Of a DNA stretch of 64,000 bases, positions 33,564-43,214 are shown piece by piece. Every line of letters starts with the position of its first letter. Position 1 is the first letter of the stretch. Origin of the DNA: Nonomuraea harbinensis (lineage in GTDB: Bacteria; Actinomycetota; Actinomycetes; Streptosporangiales; Streptosporangiaceae). Position numbers and translations under genes: made by a program. The stretch covers positions 1 through 64,000 of the forward strand of contig NZ_JAHKRN010000004.1 in the NCBI RefSeq assembly GCF_019396385.1. Reading direction: 5' to 3'. Below the pieces are notes generated by a model, which was not told where the DNA came from, made no database searches, and saw only the letters and a list, made by a program, of their open reading frames with translations.

Positions 33564-36500
33564 GTGGCGGAATTCTCCCTGAGCCGGGGCGACATCGACG
33601 CCGGGCAGGGCATTCCAGGACACGGCGCCATGGACGGGCCACCACGCGACTTCGGATCCGCACGCGTCGCCTCAGAGCGGGTCGTCCAGGTGCACTGCGG
33701 CCACGACGACCTCACGGGCGTGACCGGCTCCGGGTACGTGGTCGCCCCCGGCCTGATCCTGACCTCCGCCCAGGTGATCGACCCCGCCGCCCCCTGCCAC
33801 GTACGCGGCACCGGCCCCTGGACCCGGGCCCAGCCTGTCTGGCACGGCCACGGCCCTCTCGCCGCGGCCCTGCTCCACATCCCTGAGGTCCCCACCGCCC
33901 CACCGGCACCCTCACCGGCCCCGTCCGGGCGGAACCCCGGCTCGTCCCGGCTTCCGGTGGGTGGGGCGTCTGGAGGGAGTGGTGGCGCAGCCCGGCCGTC
34001 CCCAGCACGGGGAGCGGGCGGGCGCGGAGGGGATCCCGGCTCGCCGGACCCGTCGGGATCGGACGTTTCGGAGGTGCCCTGGGAGGGGCCCTTGGGGCCG
34101 GTTCGGTGGGGGCGGGTGACCGGGGATGGGGTGCGGTGCGTCGTCCGGGGTTTCGCCCGAGTGGATTCGCGGGGCGAGCCGCTGGTTTCGGTGGTGGCGG
34201 CCGCCGGTGCGGGGACGGTGCCCGCTTCTCTGGGGGTCGAGTTCTCCGGCTCGCCGCCGGGTGCCTTCAGGCTCGGTTTCTCGGGCGCGGCCCTCTTGGC
34301 GGAGCCGACGGGTGAGCTCGTGGGGGTGGTCGTCTCCTGGTACGAGGACGGGCACGCGGATGTCGTACCGGTGGAGGCGCTGCTCCTGGACGACACCTTT
34401 CGCGCGTGGGTGGAAGGTGACGCCCTTCCCGCGTCGGGGCTGCTGGAGGACGTGTCCGGGGACGAGCGGGTCGTCCTGCTCCCCGACCTGCTGGAACCGG
34501 CCACGGGAGAGCCTCCGGAGGACTGCCCGGACTGGTCGTTGCCGGTGGCGCGGCACGCGGTGGTGCCGTTCGTCGGCAGGAAGGCGGAGCTGACGGCGCT
34601 GCGGAACTGGGCCGCCGGGCCCGAGCCGCTGTCGGCCGCGCTGATCACCGGGCCGGGCGGGTCCGGGAAGAGCAGGCTGGCGGTGGAGCTGTGCGCGGAG
34701 CTGTCGGCGGCCGGGTGGGACGCCGGGCTCCTGCCGGCGACGGCACTCGTGGGACCGCTGTCGGATCCAGCCGTCCGGCTCGACGCGCCGCGGCCCACCC
34801 TGCTCGTGCTCGACTTCCCCGAGCCGTCGGCCGCCCTGGTGGCCGAGCTGGTGCGCGGCCTGGCCGCCCACCGGCACAACCCGCTTATCCGTCTCCTGCT
34901 GGTGGCCCGTACCTCCGTGGGTGCCGCCCCGCCTCCGGCCGCCTGGTGGCGTCGGCTGGACACCGCCGCCGGCGGCCGTCTCAAGCGCCTCATCCGCGCG
35001 ACCGTCCGCCTGGAGGACCACCCCCTGACCCTTCCGGAGCGGGCAGGACACGCCGCCGCCGCCATCCGCGCCTTCGCCACGCGGCCCGGGGCAGGTGATG
35101 GACTCGACCGGATCCGCCCGTTTCCGCTCGACGACCCCTTGTACGCGGTCCCGCTGCGGGTCCATCTGGCGGCCCTCATGCGGGTGCGCGGCCATGAGGC
35201 GGGGCCAGGCAACGAGCTGGTCCACCGCTTCCTGAACCGCGAACGCGAGCGGTGGTCGGCGTCGCCGGGAGCGCCGGACGACGGCGTGGCGGGCGCGGCG
35301 GTGGCGGTGGCCATGCTGTTCGCGCCGTCACCGAGGGAACTGCGGGCGCTGCTGTCCGTCGTACCCGGCCTGGAGGAGGACCGGAGGGCCGAGGTCGCGG
35401 CGTGGGTCGCGGGGCTGTTCCCACCCGACGTGCGGAGTGGGCGGCCCTCCGAGCAGCGGGTGCCCGACGTACAGGGCGGGCGGCCCCCCGAGCAACAGGC
35501 CTCCGCCGTACAGAACGAGCGGCCCTCCGAACAGCAGGTTCCCGCCGTACAGAGCGAGCGGCTCGCCCAGCAGCAGACCCCTGACGCGCAGGGCAGCCGG
35601 GTCCCCGACGTGCGAGGTGAGTGGTTCTCCAGCGGGCGGCTTGCCTCTGATGGGCAGCGGCTGTCCGGCGGGCTGGTGATCGATGTGCCTGACGTGCTGG
35701 TCGGGCAGGTGTTGGAGGAGACGGCGGGGCTGGAGTCGCTGGTGACCGCCGTACACGATCATCCGGGGCGGACGGCGGCACACCTGGCGCGGATGCTCGA
35801 CGTGCTGCGGGTCTGCGCGGATCACGGGCGGGTACGGGTCGCGCTGCGGTCGCTGGTCGTGCACCGGCTGGACAGGATGTTGTGCGAGGCCGCCTTGGGG
35901 CCGGGCGAGCAGCTCGGCGACCGGCTCAACGCGGTGCTCCAGCTGTTGCGGGATGAGCCGGAGGTGGCCGGGGCGGTGGCGGCGCTGCCGCCGTGGCAGG
36001 CGGGGCATCCCGGGGTGCGGGCGCTGAGGGTGACGCTGGCCGAGATGCTGGTGGAGCGGCTCAGGGGCGGGAAGCGGGCCGACGTCGCCACGGCGCTGTC
36101 CACGGCGTCGGCCTGGCTGGCGGCGGCGGGGAGGCTGCCTGAGGCGGTGGCCGCGGCGGGTGAGGCGGCCGAGATCTTCGCGGCCGCTCCCCCGTACGAG
36201 CAGGCGGAGGGGCAGGCGGAGGCGCTGTTCAACCAGGCGGCGTGCCTGCTGTTGTCGGGGGTGCCGGAGCTCGCGGTCAGGCCCGCGCGGGAGGCTGCGG
36301 CGCGGTTCAGGATCCTGGTGGAGGAGGATCCGCGGTACGCGGCGCACGCGGAGCGGGCCCAGTACAACCTGGCCTGCGCGCTGGCGGGGACGGGGAGACT
36401 GCGGGAGGCGGTGTCGGCGTTCCTGGCCGCGGGCGGGGATGTGCTGCTGGCCGGGGACATGGAAGCGGTCCTCTCCGTACTGCCCGACCCGGCCGGGGTC

Positions 36501-39500
36501 TCTCCCGGCCTTTCCTACGAAACCCCGTCGTACGGAGAAGCTGCGGGGGTACGTGAAGGCGCCCCACCGAACGGTCCCTCGCCATACGACAGAGCTCCTG
36601 GGGTTCGTGAAGGTGCCCCGACCGGTACCCCGCCGTACGACGGAACTCCGGGGGTGCGCGAAGGTGTCTCACCGAGCGGCCCTCCGCCGTACGGGAGGGC
36701 TGCGGGGGTGTATCTGGACGATGGCGCACCGTACGTGAGTGCTCGAAGGGCTGGTGTGCCGTTGGGTGTGCGGGAGGATACACCGCCCGTGGGTGGGGAG
36801 GGCTCGTCGGATGGTTCCTCGCCGTATGGAGGGGTGCATCCGGGGGGTGACGGGTCGTTGGGGCGGTCCGCGCCTGGCTCCCGTGAGGGGTGGTGGGCGT
36901 TGGTGGGGGGCGGGGTGCTGGGGCCGCTGGATGAGTTGGACGAGGAGCGGCTGGTCGGGCTGGGGGCCGGGCTGGCGGTGGAGGTCGTCGAGGCCGTGCG
37001 GGGGGTGGCGGTCACCGATCTGGAGGTGTGCCGGCGGCTCGACCGGCTGGGGTCGCGGCTGGACCGGCGAGGGCGGGGAGAGGCGGCCGTGGTGGTCGCC
37101 GGTGAGGCGGTCGTGCGGCTGCGCGGGATCGCGGCGGAGGAGCCGGGGTTGCGTGCGGTGCTGGCCGGGGCGGCCGGGCTGGCGTCGCGGGTGCACGGGG
37201 AACGGGGGGATCTCCAGGCAGCGGTGCGGAGTGCCGGGGAGGCGGTGGAGAACCTGCGGGCGCTGGCCGTCCTGGAACCGGGGCGGCACGGGCGGGACCT
37301 GGCCGAGCGGCTGCGGGACCTGGGCGAGTACCTGCTGCTCCGCCGGTTGCCTGAGGAGGCGCTGGACTCGCTGCGGGAGGCCGTGTGGGTGGCCGACGGG
37401 CTCGGTGACGGCCATGACCGGTTGCTGGCCGGATGCCGGCGGCTGCTCGGGATGTGCCTGGTGGAGCTGGATCGGCCCGCCGACGGGCTGGCGCAGTTCG
37501 AGTCGGCGGCCGGGTGGCTGCGGGAACTGGGCGACGAGGATCGACTGCGGCGGGATGTGGCGGGATGGGTCCGCCGCTCGCGCGCGCTCCTGGGACGTGC
37601 CCTGCCACCCGCCGAACCTGCGCTCCCGCCACCTGCGGAGGACTTCCGACAAGCACGACACGCGACACCTGCAGAGGGCTTCGGGCCGACACTTCACGGG
37701 ACATCCGCCGATAACCCCAGACCAACACCTCACGGGACACCCGCCGAAAACCCCGAACCAACACCTCACGGGACGCCCGAAGAGGGCTTTGGATTTGCAC
37801 TTCGCGGGGCCTATGACAGGCGCTTCGTGGAGGGGTTGTCGCTGGTTGGGGTGGCGGTGCGGGGTGGGGAGAGTGTGGAGCGGGCCGAGGAGGCGTTGGC
37901 GGTTCTCGTGGCGGGAGGGGGGACGGACGTCTGCCCGCTCGCTGACGCTCAGGCGCATCTGGCGTGGGTGTGGGCGGGAGCCGGGCGGGCGCGGGACGCG
38001 GTGGTGCTCGCCTCGCGGGCTGCCGAGTTGCTGCTCGGGCAACGGGGGGATAGCGCCCGGCCGCAGGGTGACCGCGCGCGTCCGGGACCGGTGTGGGAGG
38101 AGGGCCTTCGCGCGCGAGGAGAGGACGAGGATCGCCGGCGGCGCGGGGATGACGTGCGGTTGTGGGGGAAGGTCGAGGCGGCTCTGGGGCGAGGGTTGCT
38201 GGGGGCGGGGCGGTTCGAGGAGGCGTTGCCGCACCTGGTGGCGGCAGTGGACGCGGACGAGGGGGCGGCGGAGCGGGTGCTGCTGGTCGCCTGTGCGTGG
38301 ACCGGGCTGGAGCGGTGGGAGGAGGCGGAGGAGGCGGCCGGGCGGGCGGCGGAGCTGGTGCGGGAGCCGCTGGGGCGCGCTGTCGCGTTGCGACTGCTGG
38401 CCGGGGCGCGGTTCGCGCGGGGGGACTTCGGCGGCGCGCTGGAGGCCGCCGGCGGGGCGGTCGAGGCGTTGCCGGAGGAGGCCACGGTGCCCAGGCGGTT
38501 GCTGGCCGGGACGTGTCTGCAACTGCGGGGGCTGTGCCGGGTGCGGTTGGACGACGACGAGCGGGCAGGGCTGGACCTGGTGCGGGGTACCACGCTGATC
38601 GCCGGGCTGCTGGACGACCACGGGCCGCTCGCGCCGGAGCCGGCCGCCACGCATCTGCTCGCCCTGCTGGCGCTCGGTGAGATGCAGCAGGATCCGGCGC
38701 CGTTCCTGGCGCGGGCGCTGGAGGTCAGGCCGTTGCCGCCCCCGGATGCGCTGCGGGTTCTGCTGGACGACCTCGCCGACCATCTGGACGGGGCGGGCGA
38801 GGTGGATCTGCTGGGGCCGATGACCGCGTTCGCCGAGGCGTTCACGCGCGAGGTGCCGGTCCGCGCCCGCCCGGAGCTGCACGCGTCGCTCGGCGACTGC
38901 CTGGCACGGTACGCGGCGCTGACCGGCGAGGCGGCGGCGGCCGAGGCGGCGGTGCGGGTGTTCCAGGGGCTGGCGGCGGCCGATGCCCGCCACCGGGCGC
39001 GGCTGGGGGTCGCGCTCGCCGCGCTGGCCGGGATCGAGCACGAGCTGGCCCGCCCGGTGCTCGCCACCCTGGAGCAGGCCGCCCACCTGCTGGCCGGTAC
39101 GCCGGAGAAGGCGGCGCTGGCCAGGACGCTGACGCTCTACGGTGACGCGCTGCTGGGCGGGCGCCGTCCGGTGGAGGCGCTGGCCCATCTGGAGCGGGCC
39201 GCCGACCTGTGCGACGAGCTGGACGAGCCCGGTGTCGCCGCCATGGCGTACTCGTGTCTGGGTGCGGCGCTGGCCGCGCTGGACCGGCCGCAGGCCGCGC
39301 TGGAGGCGGTCGCCTGGTCGGTGGCCGAGCAGGAGCGGCTGCCGGAGGGCCACCCGGCGGCGCGGGCCAGGGCGGACGAGGTGCGCGGGCTGGTGCTGCG
39401 CCGGATGGGCAGGAAGCGGGAGTCGCTCGCCCATCTCGTGGAGGCGGTCAACCAGTACCGGCGGCTGCCCCGTACCGCTGCCCGGCGGCTGGCGGAGGCC

Positions 39501-40436
39501 GAGGTGGCGGTGGTGATCGTGGACGACATGCTGGCGGACGGGCGGGCCGGTGAGGCGGTGGAGTACGCGGCGCTCGCCGTCGACGGGTACGCCGGGTCCC
39601 CGGCGGCCCGGCTCAAGCAGGCGCTGGCCAAGCAGCGGCTGGTCCGCTGCCACCTGATGCGCGGCGCGCTGGGCGAGGCGGCTCCGCTGGTGGAGGAGCT
39701 GATCGTGGACGCCAGGCGGGCTCCTGGCGATCTCACGTACCGGGCGGTGCTCGCGGACTCGCTCGCGCAGAGCGCGGAGCTGCTCACCATGCTGCACCTG
39801 GACGACGGGCCGCGGGCGGAGGCCAGGGCTCGTGAGGCGATCAAGCTGTACGACGGGCTGATCGCGGCGGGGGTGGGCGCCGAGAGCGTGCACGCCGGGC
39901 GGGCGGGCGCCAACCTGTCGCTGGCGGCGGCGCTGTCGTCGCAGGAGCGGTACGAGGACGAGGTGGCGCCGCTGCGTGAGGCGGTGACGGCGCTGGAACA
40001 GTACGCGCCGGGCAACCCTGTGCTGGGCGGCCATCTGGCCAGGGCGATGCTCATGCTGGGCGACGCGCTGCTGGCGGCGGGCCGGGCGCCGGAGGCGAGC
40101 GCGGTGCTGCACCGGGGGACGCGGGTGATCCGGGACGGCTACCTGAGCGCGGTCGCCCACTACCAGCTCGGCCTGTGCGAACTGCGGCTGGGGCGCGACG
40201 AGGCCGCCGACGCGGCGCTGCGCTCCGCGGACGCGCGGCTGCGCGAGCTGCTCGACGCCGAAGGCGACGGCGATGACGACGGCGATGACGACGGCGATGA
40301 CGACGAGGAGTTGGTCGAGATGCATCGGGACGTGCTGCGGGCGCGGCTGGGGTTGAACGAGCGGGCCGGGCGGGCCGGGGAGGTCGCGCTGGTGGAGCAC
40401 GACCTCATCAACCTTCGGTGGTTCCGGCCCCGTTGA
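33564..40436 (+). CDS. giant protein: inactivated trypsin-like domain, STAND-type NTPase, long TPR array
   Basis: An intact 2290-residue protein. Residues about 38-270 look like the trypsin-like domain used in actinobacterial conflict proteins (GSGYVVAPGLILTSAQVI, GFSGAALLAEPTGELVGVVV), but the His position is Gln70 and the Asp position reads LAAALLHI; only Ser240 remains. Residues 335-600 form a P-loop module with VPFVGRKAEL, Walker A GPGGSGKS (363-370) and Walker B PTLLVLDF (411-418). The rest is TPR-like helical repeats interrupted by three Pro-rich repeat linkers (about residues 623-696, 986-1076, 1363-1414), ending in an Asp-rich stretch near 2235. GTG 33564 follows GATAGT by six bases. 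No membrane segment is seen. A defence or signalling role is inferred from architecture. Confidence 0.8.
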   Translation: MAEFSLSRGDIDAGQGIPGHGAMDGPPRDFGSARVASERVVQVHCGHDDLTGVTGSGYVVAPGLILTSAQVIDPAAPCHVRGTGPWTRAQPVWHGHGPLAAALLHIPEVPTAPPAPSPAPSGRNPGSSRLPVGGASGGSGGAARPSPARGAGGRGGDPGSPDPSGSDVSEVPWEGPLGPVRWGRVTGDGVRCVVRGFARVDSRGEPLVSVVAAAGAGTVPASLGVEFSGSPPGAFRLGFSGAALLAEPTGELVGVVVSWYEDGHADVVPVEALLLDDTFRAWVEGDALPASGLLEDVSGDERVVLLPDLLEPATGEPPEDCPDWSLPVARHAVVPFVGRKAELTALRNWAAGPEPLSAALITGPGGSGKSRLAVELCAELSAAGWDAGLLPATALVGPLSDPAVRLDAPRPTLLVLDFPEPSAALVAELVRGLAAHRHNPLIRLLLVARTSVGAAPPPAAWWRRLDTAAGGRLKRLIRATVRLEDHPLTLPERAGHAAAAIRAFATRPGAGDGLDRIRPFPLDDPLYAVPLRVHLAALMRVRGHEAGPGNELVHRFLNRERERWSASPGAPDDGVAGAAVAVAMLFAPSPRELRALLSVVPGLEEDRRAEVAAWVAGLFPPDVRSGRPSEQRVPDVQGGRPPEQQASAVQNERPSEQQVPAVQSERLAQQQTPDAQGSRVPDVRGEWFSSGRLASDGQRLSGGLVIDVPDVLVGQVLEETAGLESLVTAVHDHPGRTAAHLARMLDVLRVCADHGRVRVALRSLVVHRLDRMLCEAALGPGEQLGDRLNAVLQLLRDEPEVAGAVAALPPWQAGHPGVRALRVTLAEMLVERLRGGKRADVATALSTASAWLAAAGRLPEAVAAAGEAAEIFAAAPPYEQAEGQAEALFNQAACLLLSGVPELAVRPAREAAARFRILVEEDPRYAAHAERAQYNLACALAGTGRLREAVSAFLAAGGDVLLAGDMEAVLSVLPDPAGVSPGLSYETPSYGEAAGVREGAPPNGPSPYDRAPGVREGAPTGTPPYDGTPGVREGVSPSGPPPYGRAAGVYLDDGAPYVSARRAGVPLGVREDTPPVGGEGSSDGSSPYGGVHPGGDGSLGRSAPGSREGWWALVGGGVLGPLDELDEERLVGLGAGLAVEVVEAVRGVAVTDLEVCRRLDRLGSRLDRRGRGEAAVVVAGEAVVRLRGIAAEEPGLRAVLAGAAGLASRVHGERGDLQAAVRSAGEAVENLRALAVLEPGRHGRDLAERLRDLGEYLLLRRLPEEALDSLREAVWVADGLGDGHDRLLAGCRRLLGMCLVELDRPADGLAQFESAAGWLRELGDEDRLRRDVAGWVRRSRALLGRALPPAEPALPPPAEDFRQARHATPAEGFGPTLHGTSADNPRPTPHGTPAENPEPTPHGTPEEGFGFALRGAYDRRFVEGLSLVGVAVRGGESVERAEEALAVLVAGGGTDVCPLADAQAHLAWVWAGAGRARDAVVLASRAAELLLGQRGDSARPQGDRARPGPVWEEGLRARGEDEDRRRRGDDVRLWGKVEAALGRGLLGAGRFEEALPHLVAAVDADEGAAERVLLVACAWTGLERWEEAEEAAGRAAELVREPLGRAVALRLLAGARFARGDFGGALEAAGGAVEALPEEATVPRRLLAGTCLQLRGLCRVRLDDDERAGLDLVRGTTLIAGLLDDHGPLAPEPAATHLLALLALGEMQQDPAPFLARALEVRPLPPPDALRVLLDDLADHLDGAGEVDLLGPMTAFAEAFTREVPVRARPELHASLGDCLARYAALTGEAAAAEAAVRVFQGLAAADARHRARLGVALAALAGIEHELARPVLATLEQAAHLLAGTPEKAALARTLTLYGDALLGGRRPVEALAHLERAADLCDELDEPGVAAMAYSCLGAALAALDRPQAALEAVAWSVAEQERLPEGHPAARARADEVRGLVLRRMGRKRESLAHLVEAVNQYRRLPRTAARRLAEAEVAVVIVDDMLADGRAGEAVEYAALAVDGYAGSPAARLKQALAKQRLVRCHLMRGALGEAAPLVEELIVDARRAPGDLTYRAVLADSLAQSAELLTMLHLDDGPRAEARAREAIKLYDGLIAAGVGAESVHAGRAGANLSLAAALSSQERYEDEVAPLREAVTALEQYAPGNPVLGGHLARAMLMLGDALLAAGRAPEASAVLHRGTRVIRDGYLSAVAHYQLGLCELRLGRDEAADAALRSADARLRELLDAEGDGDDDGDDDGDDDEELVEMHRDVLRARLGLNERAGRAGEVALVEHDLINLRWFRPR
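35431..35650. repeat. coding repeat linker 1 of the giant protein
   Basis: About eight imperfect copies of a 24-30 bp unit encode a pattern like VPDVQGGRPPEQQ. They form a Pro/Gln-rich linker between the NTPase region and the helical array. Units vary by codon changes, indicating slippage or unequal exchange. Confidence 0.7.
36520..36790. repeat. coding repeat linker 2 of the giant protein
   Basis: Four to five imperfect copies of a roughly 54-bp unit encode a pattern like YDRAPGVREGAPTGTPP. It is Pro/Gly-rich and lies within the TPR-like region. Confidence 0.7.
37650..37805. repeat. coding repeat linker 3 of the giant protein
   Basis: Imperfect copies of an about 36-bp unit encode a pattern like PAENPEPTPHGT. 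Third-position GC is lower here than in flanking helical regions, fitting a recently expanded low-complexity insert. Confidence 0.65.
40264..40310. repeat. 12-bp tandem repeat GACGGCGATGAC
   Basis: Three to four copies encode an Asp-rich run (DGDDDGDDDGDDDEE) near the C-terminus of the giant protein. It is an acidic low-complexity tract. Confidence 0.8.
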
Positions 40437-40443
40437 CCGGTGG

Positions 40444-40483
40444 TTGACCAGCACAGGGCCCGCGCCGGCCCTGCGCTGGTCAA
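40444..40483. terminator. 17-bp hairpin between convergent genes
   Basis: TTGACCAGCACAGGGCC (40444-40460) pairs with GGCCCTGCGCTGGTCAA (40467-40483) at 16 of 17 positions with a six-base loop. It lies just after the giant gene and overlaps the stop of the convergent acyl-CoA synthetase, so it can act as a bidirectional terminator. There is no T-tract. Confidence 0.7.
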
Positions 40484-42066
40484 GATTGTGCGGCCAGCAC
40501 CGTGTCCCTGGCCCATCGGTAGTCGGCCTTGCCTGATGGCGAGCGCTCCATGCGCGGCACGAACGCGTACGAGCGCGGCACCTTGTAGCCCGATAACTGC
40601 TTCCGGCAGTGGGCGTCGAGCTCCTCGGCGGTGACGGCGGCGCCGGGACGCGGCTCGACCACGGCGGCCACCCGGTTGCCCCACCGCTCGTCCGGCACCC
40701 CGGTCACGACCGCGTCGAAGACGGCCGGGTGCCCCTTGAGCACGGCCTCCACCTCTTCGGGGAACACCTTCTCGCCGCCGGTGTTGACGCACTGCGAGCC
40801 GCGCCCGTACACGGTGATGGTGCCGTCCTCCTCGACGGTGGCCAGGTCGCCGGTGAGCAGCCAGCGGGTGCCGTCCTCGGTGGTGACGAAGGTGCGAGCG
40901 GTCTTGTCCGGGTCGTTGTAGTAGCCGAACGCGATGCGGCCGGCCTTGGCGACGGTGCCGAGGTCGCCGGAGCCGGGCCTGACGGGGTGCAGCCGGTCGT
41001 CGAGCACGACCAGCCTGGCGTGCGGGTTGGGCCGGTAGCGCAGGCCCGTCTCGGGGGTGGCCCCGTCGATCCCGTCGGCGGTGTAGCCGGCCTCGGTGGA
41101 GCCGAAGTTGTCGCGGATCAGCACGTTGGGCAGGAGCTCCTGGAGCCGGTCGCGTACGGTGCCGCTCAGGATCGCGCCGGTCGAGCTGAGCACGAACAGC
41201 GACGACACGTCGTAGGAGCCCCGCTCCAGCGCCTCGGCGAGCGGCCTGGCCATGGCGTCGCCGGTGATGTTCATCGTGAGCACCTTCTCCCGCTCGACGG
41301 CCCGCCACACCTCGTCGGGGTCGAACGTGCGCACGTACACCATGGTCGCGCCCATCCAGAAGGCGATGAAGGTGCCCATCTGGGCGGCGCCGTGCATGAG
41401 CGGCGCGGCGGCCATCATCGCGATCGGGCTCGCCTTGACGGCCTCGTCGACCACCTCCTGCGGGGTGGCGCGCGGCTCGCCGGTCGGGTTGCCGCCGCCG
41501 AAGGCCATGAACAGGTCCTCGACGTGCCACATCGCGCCCTTGGGCATGCCGGTGGTGCCGCCGGTGTAGATGATGTAGACGTCCTGCCCGGACCGCGGTC
41601 CGAAGCCGCGCCCCGGGTCGCCGCTCCGCAGGGCTTCCTCGTACGAGATCGCGCCGGGGATGCCGGGCGGGCCGTTCACCGCGATGAGATGGCCCAGCCG
41701 GGGCGCCTGGCCGGCGACGGCGGCCACGCGGGGCTCGAACTCGACGTCGTACAGCAGGGCCCGAATGTCGGAGTCGCGGTAGAGGTAGAGCAGCTCGGCC
41801 TCGACGTACCGGTAGTTGACGTTGACCGGGACGGCGCGGAGCTTCAGGGTGGCCAGGAGGCCGGCCACGTACTCGATGTCGTTGCAGAGGTGGATCCCCA
41901 CGTGGTCGCCGGGCCCGATGCCGCGGTCCTGGAGGTGGTGGGCGAGCCGGTTGGCCTCGGCGTCCAGCTCGGCGTAGGTGCGGCGGTCCGGCCCGCAGAC
42001 CACCGCCGTGCGGTCCCCGATCGCGTCGGCCACCCCTTCGAACAAGTCAGCGTGGTTGAACTCCAT
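40480..42066 (-). CDS. acyl-CoA synthetase (FadD-like, ANL superfamily)
   Basis: A 528-residue adenylate-forming enzyme. The P-loop-like motif IIYTGGTTGMPKGAMW, the FGSTEAGYT motif, LLTGDLATVEEDG and the C-terminal catalytic Lys in SGKADYRWA are all present. It activates a carboxylic acid to its CoA thioester using ATP. Its start overlaps the stop of the thiolase-fold gene (TGATG), and it is the last gene of a five-gene operon starting at 46700. The family style (FadD17/FadD19-like) and neighbours suggest steroid side-chain or branched fatty-acid substrates, which is inference. Confidence 0.88.
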   Translation of the reverse strand: MEFNHADLFEGVADAIGDRTAVVCGPDRRTYAELDAEANRLAHHLQDRGIGPGDHVGIHLCNDIEYVAGLLATLKLRAVPVNVNYRYVEAELLYLYRDSDIRALLYDVEFEPRVAAVAGQAPRLGHLIAVNGPPGIPGAISYEEALRSGDPGRGFGPRSGQDVYIIYTGGTTGMPKGAMWHVEDLFMAFGGGNPTGEPRATPQEVVDEAVKASPIAMMAAAPLMHGAAQMGTFIAFWMGATMVYVRTFDPDEVWRAVEREKVLTMNITGDAMARPLAEALERGSYDVSSLFVLSSTGAILSGTVRDRLQELLPNVLIRDNFGSTEAGYTADGIDGATPETGLRYRPNPHARLVVLDDRLHPVRPGSGDLGTVAKAGRIAFGYYNDPDKTARTFVTTEDGTRWLLTGDLATVEEDGTITVYGRGSQCVNTGGEKVFPEEVEAVLKGHPAVFDAVVTGVPDERWGNRVAAVVEPRPGAAVTAEELDAHCRKQLSGYKVPRSYAFVPRMERSPSGKADYRWARDTVLAAQS

Positions 42067-43214
42067 CACGGCTTCTCCCGTCCGACGATCCACATGGCGA
42101 AGAACTGCGCTCCTCCCCCGTACGCGTGCCCGAGCGCCAGGCGTGCCCCGTCGACCTGGTGCTCTCCGGCCATGCCGCGCACCTGCAGCGCGGCCTCGGC
42201 GAACCTGATCAGCCCGGACGCCCCGATCGGGTTGCTGGACAGCACGCCGCCGGAGGGGTTCCACGGGATGTCCCCGTCGAGCGCGGTGGCGCCGGACTCG
42301 GTGACCTTCCAGCCCTCGCCCTCGGCGGCGAAGCCGAGGTTCTCCAGCCACATCGGCTCGTACCAGGAGAACGGCACGTACACCTCGGCCACGTCGATCT
42401 GGCGGCGCGGGTCGGTGACGCCGGCCTGCCGGTAGACGTCGGCGGCGCAGTCCTTGCCGGCCTGCGGGCTCACGGTGTCGCGGCCGGCCCTGGAGAGCGG
42501 CTCGGAGCGCATGGCGGTGCCGTGCACCCAGGCCGGGGTGCCGGTGGCGGCTTGTTCGGACGAGAGCACGATCGCGCAGGCGCCGTCGCTGGACGGGCAC
42601 GACTCCAGGTAGCGGATCGGCTCCCACAGCATGGGCGTGGACTCGACCATCGCCCGGTCGATGCCGGGGATGCGCAGGTGGGCGTACGGGTTCTTGAGCG
42701 CGTTGAGCCGGTCCTTGACGGCCACGAGCGCGCCGACGTGGCCGGGGGCGCCGCTCCTGCGCATGTACTCCCTGATGTGCGGGGCGAAGTAGCCGCCCGC
42801 GCCGACCACCAGCGACGAGCTGAACGGCAGGTGGGTGGAGAGCGCCCAGGTGGCGTTGGACTCCGACTGCTTCTCGAAGCCGACGACCAGCACCCGTTCG
42901 TGCACGCCGGACTGGATCAGGCCCGCGCCGACGAGCGCGGTGGAGCCGCCGACGCTGCCCGCGGTGTGCACGCGCAGCATCGGCTTGCCCGCGGCGCCGA
43001 GCGCGTCGGCCAGGTACGCCTCGGGCATCATGACGCCTTCGAACAGGTCGGGCGCCTTGCCGATGACGACGGCGTCGAGGTCCTTGAACGTCAGCCCGGC
43101 GTCCTCCAGTGCCCGCAGCGCCGCCTCGCGCACGAGCCCGGCGATCGACACGTCCCTGCGCTTGGTCGTGTAGCGCGTCTGCCCGACGCCGATCACGGCG
43201 CAGCGCTCAGCCAT
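42066..43214 (-). CDS. thiolase-fold protein (lipid-transfer/Ltp-like) lacking thiolase catalytic residues
   Basis: A 382-residue thiolase-superfamily protein. The region that normally carries the nucleophilic Cys reads RVHTAGSVGGSTALVGAG with no Cys, and the usual GHPxGATG reads SSNPIGASG with Asn in place of His. The C-terminal GHAYGGGAQFFAMW is kept. Such proteins pair with DUF35 partners and some (Ltp2) are retro-aldolases in steroid side-chain breakdown. It is translationally coupled to its neighbours by one-base overlaps on both sides. I favour an aldolase-type or acyl-binding role over thiolysis. Confidence 0.85.
   Translation of the reverse strand: MAERCAVIGVGQTRYTTKRRDVSIAGLVREAALRALEDAGLTFKDLDAVVIGKAPDLFEGVMMPEAYLADALGAAGKPMLRVHTAGSVGGSTALVGAGLIQSGVHERVLVVGFEKQSESNATWALSTHLPFSSSLVVGAGGYFAPHIREYMRRSGAPGHVGALVAVKDRLNALKNPYAHLRIPGIDRAMVESTPMLWEPIRYLESCPSSDGACAIVLSSEQAATGTPAWVHGTAMRSEPLSRAGRDTVSPQAGKDCAADVYRQAGVTDPRRQIDVAEVYVPFSWYEPMWLENLGFAAEGEGWKVTESGATALDGDIPWNPSGGVLSSNPIGASGLIRFAEAALQVRGMAGEHQVDGARLALGHAYGGGAQFFAMWIVGREKP

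Noticed and set aside
34106..34315. Short plus-strand frames within the giant gene
   Set aside because: They are frame-shifted shadows with Gly/Arg-rich sequence and no ribosome site.
36669..40454. Long minus-strand frame opposite the giant protein
   Set aside because: The translation is Arg/Gln/Pro/His-rich without motifs, whereas the plus-strand frame has a P-loop and TPR-like repeats.
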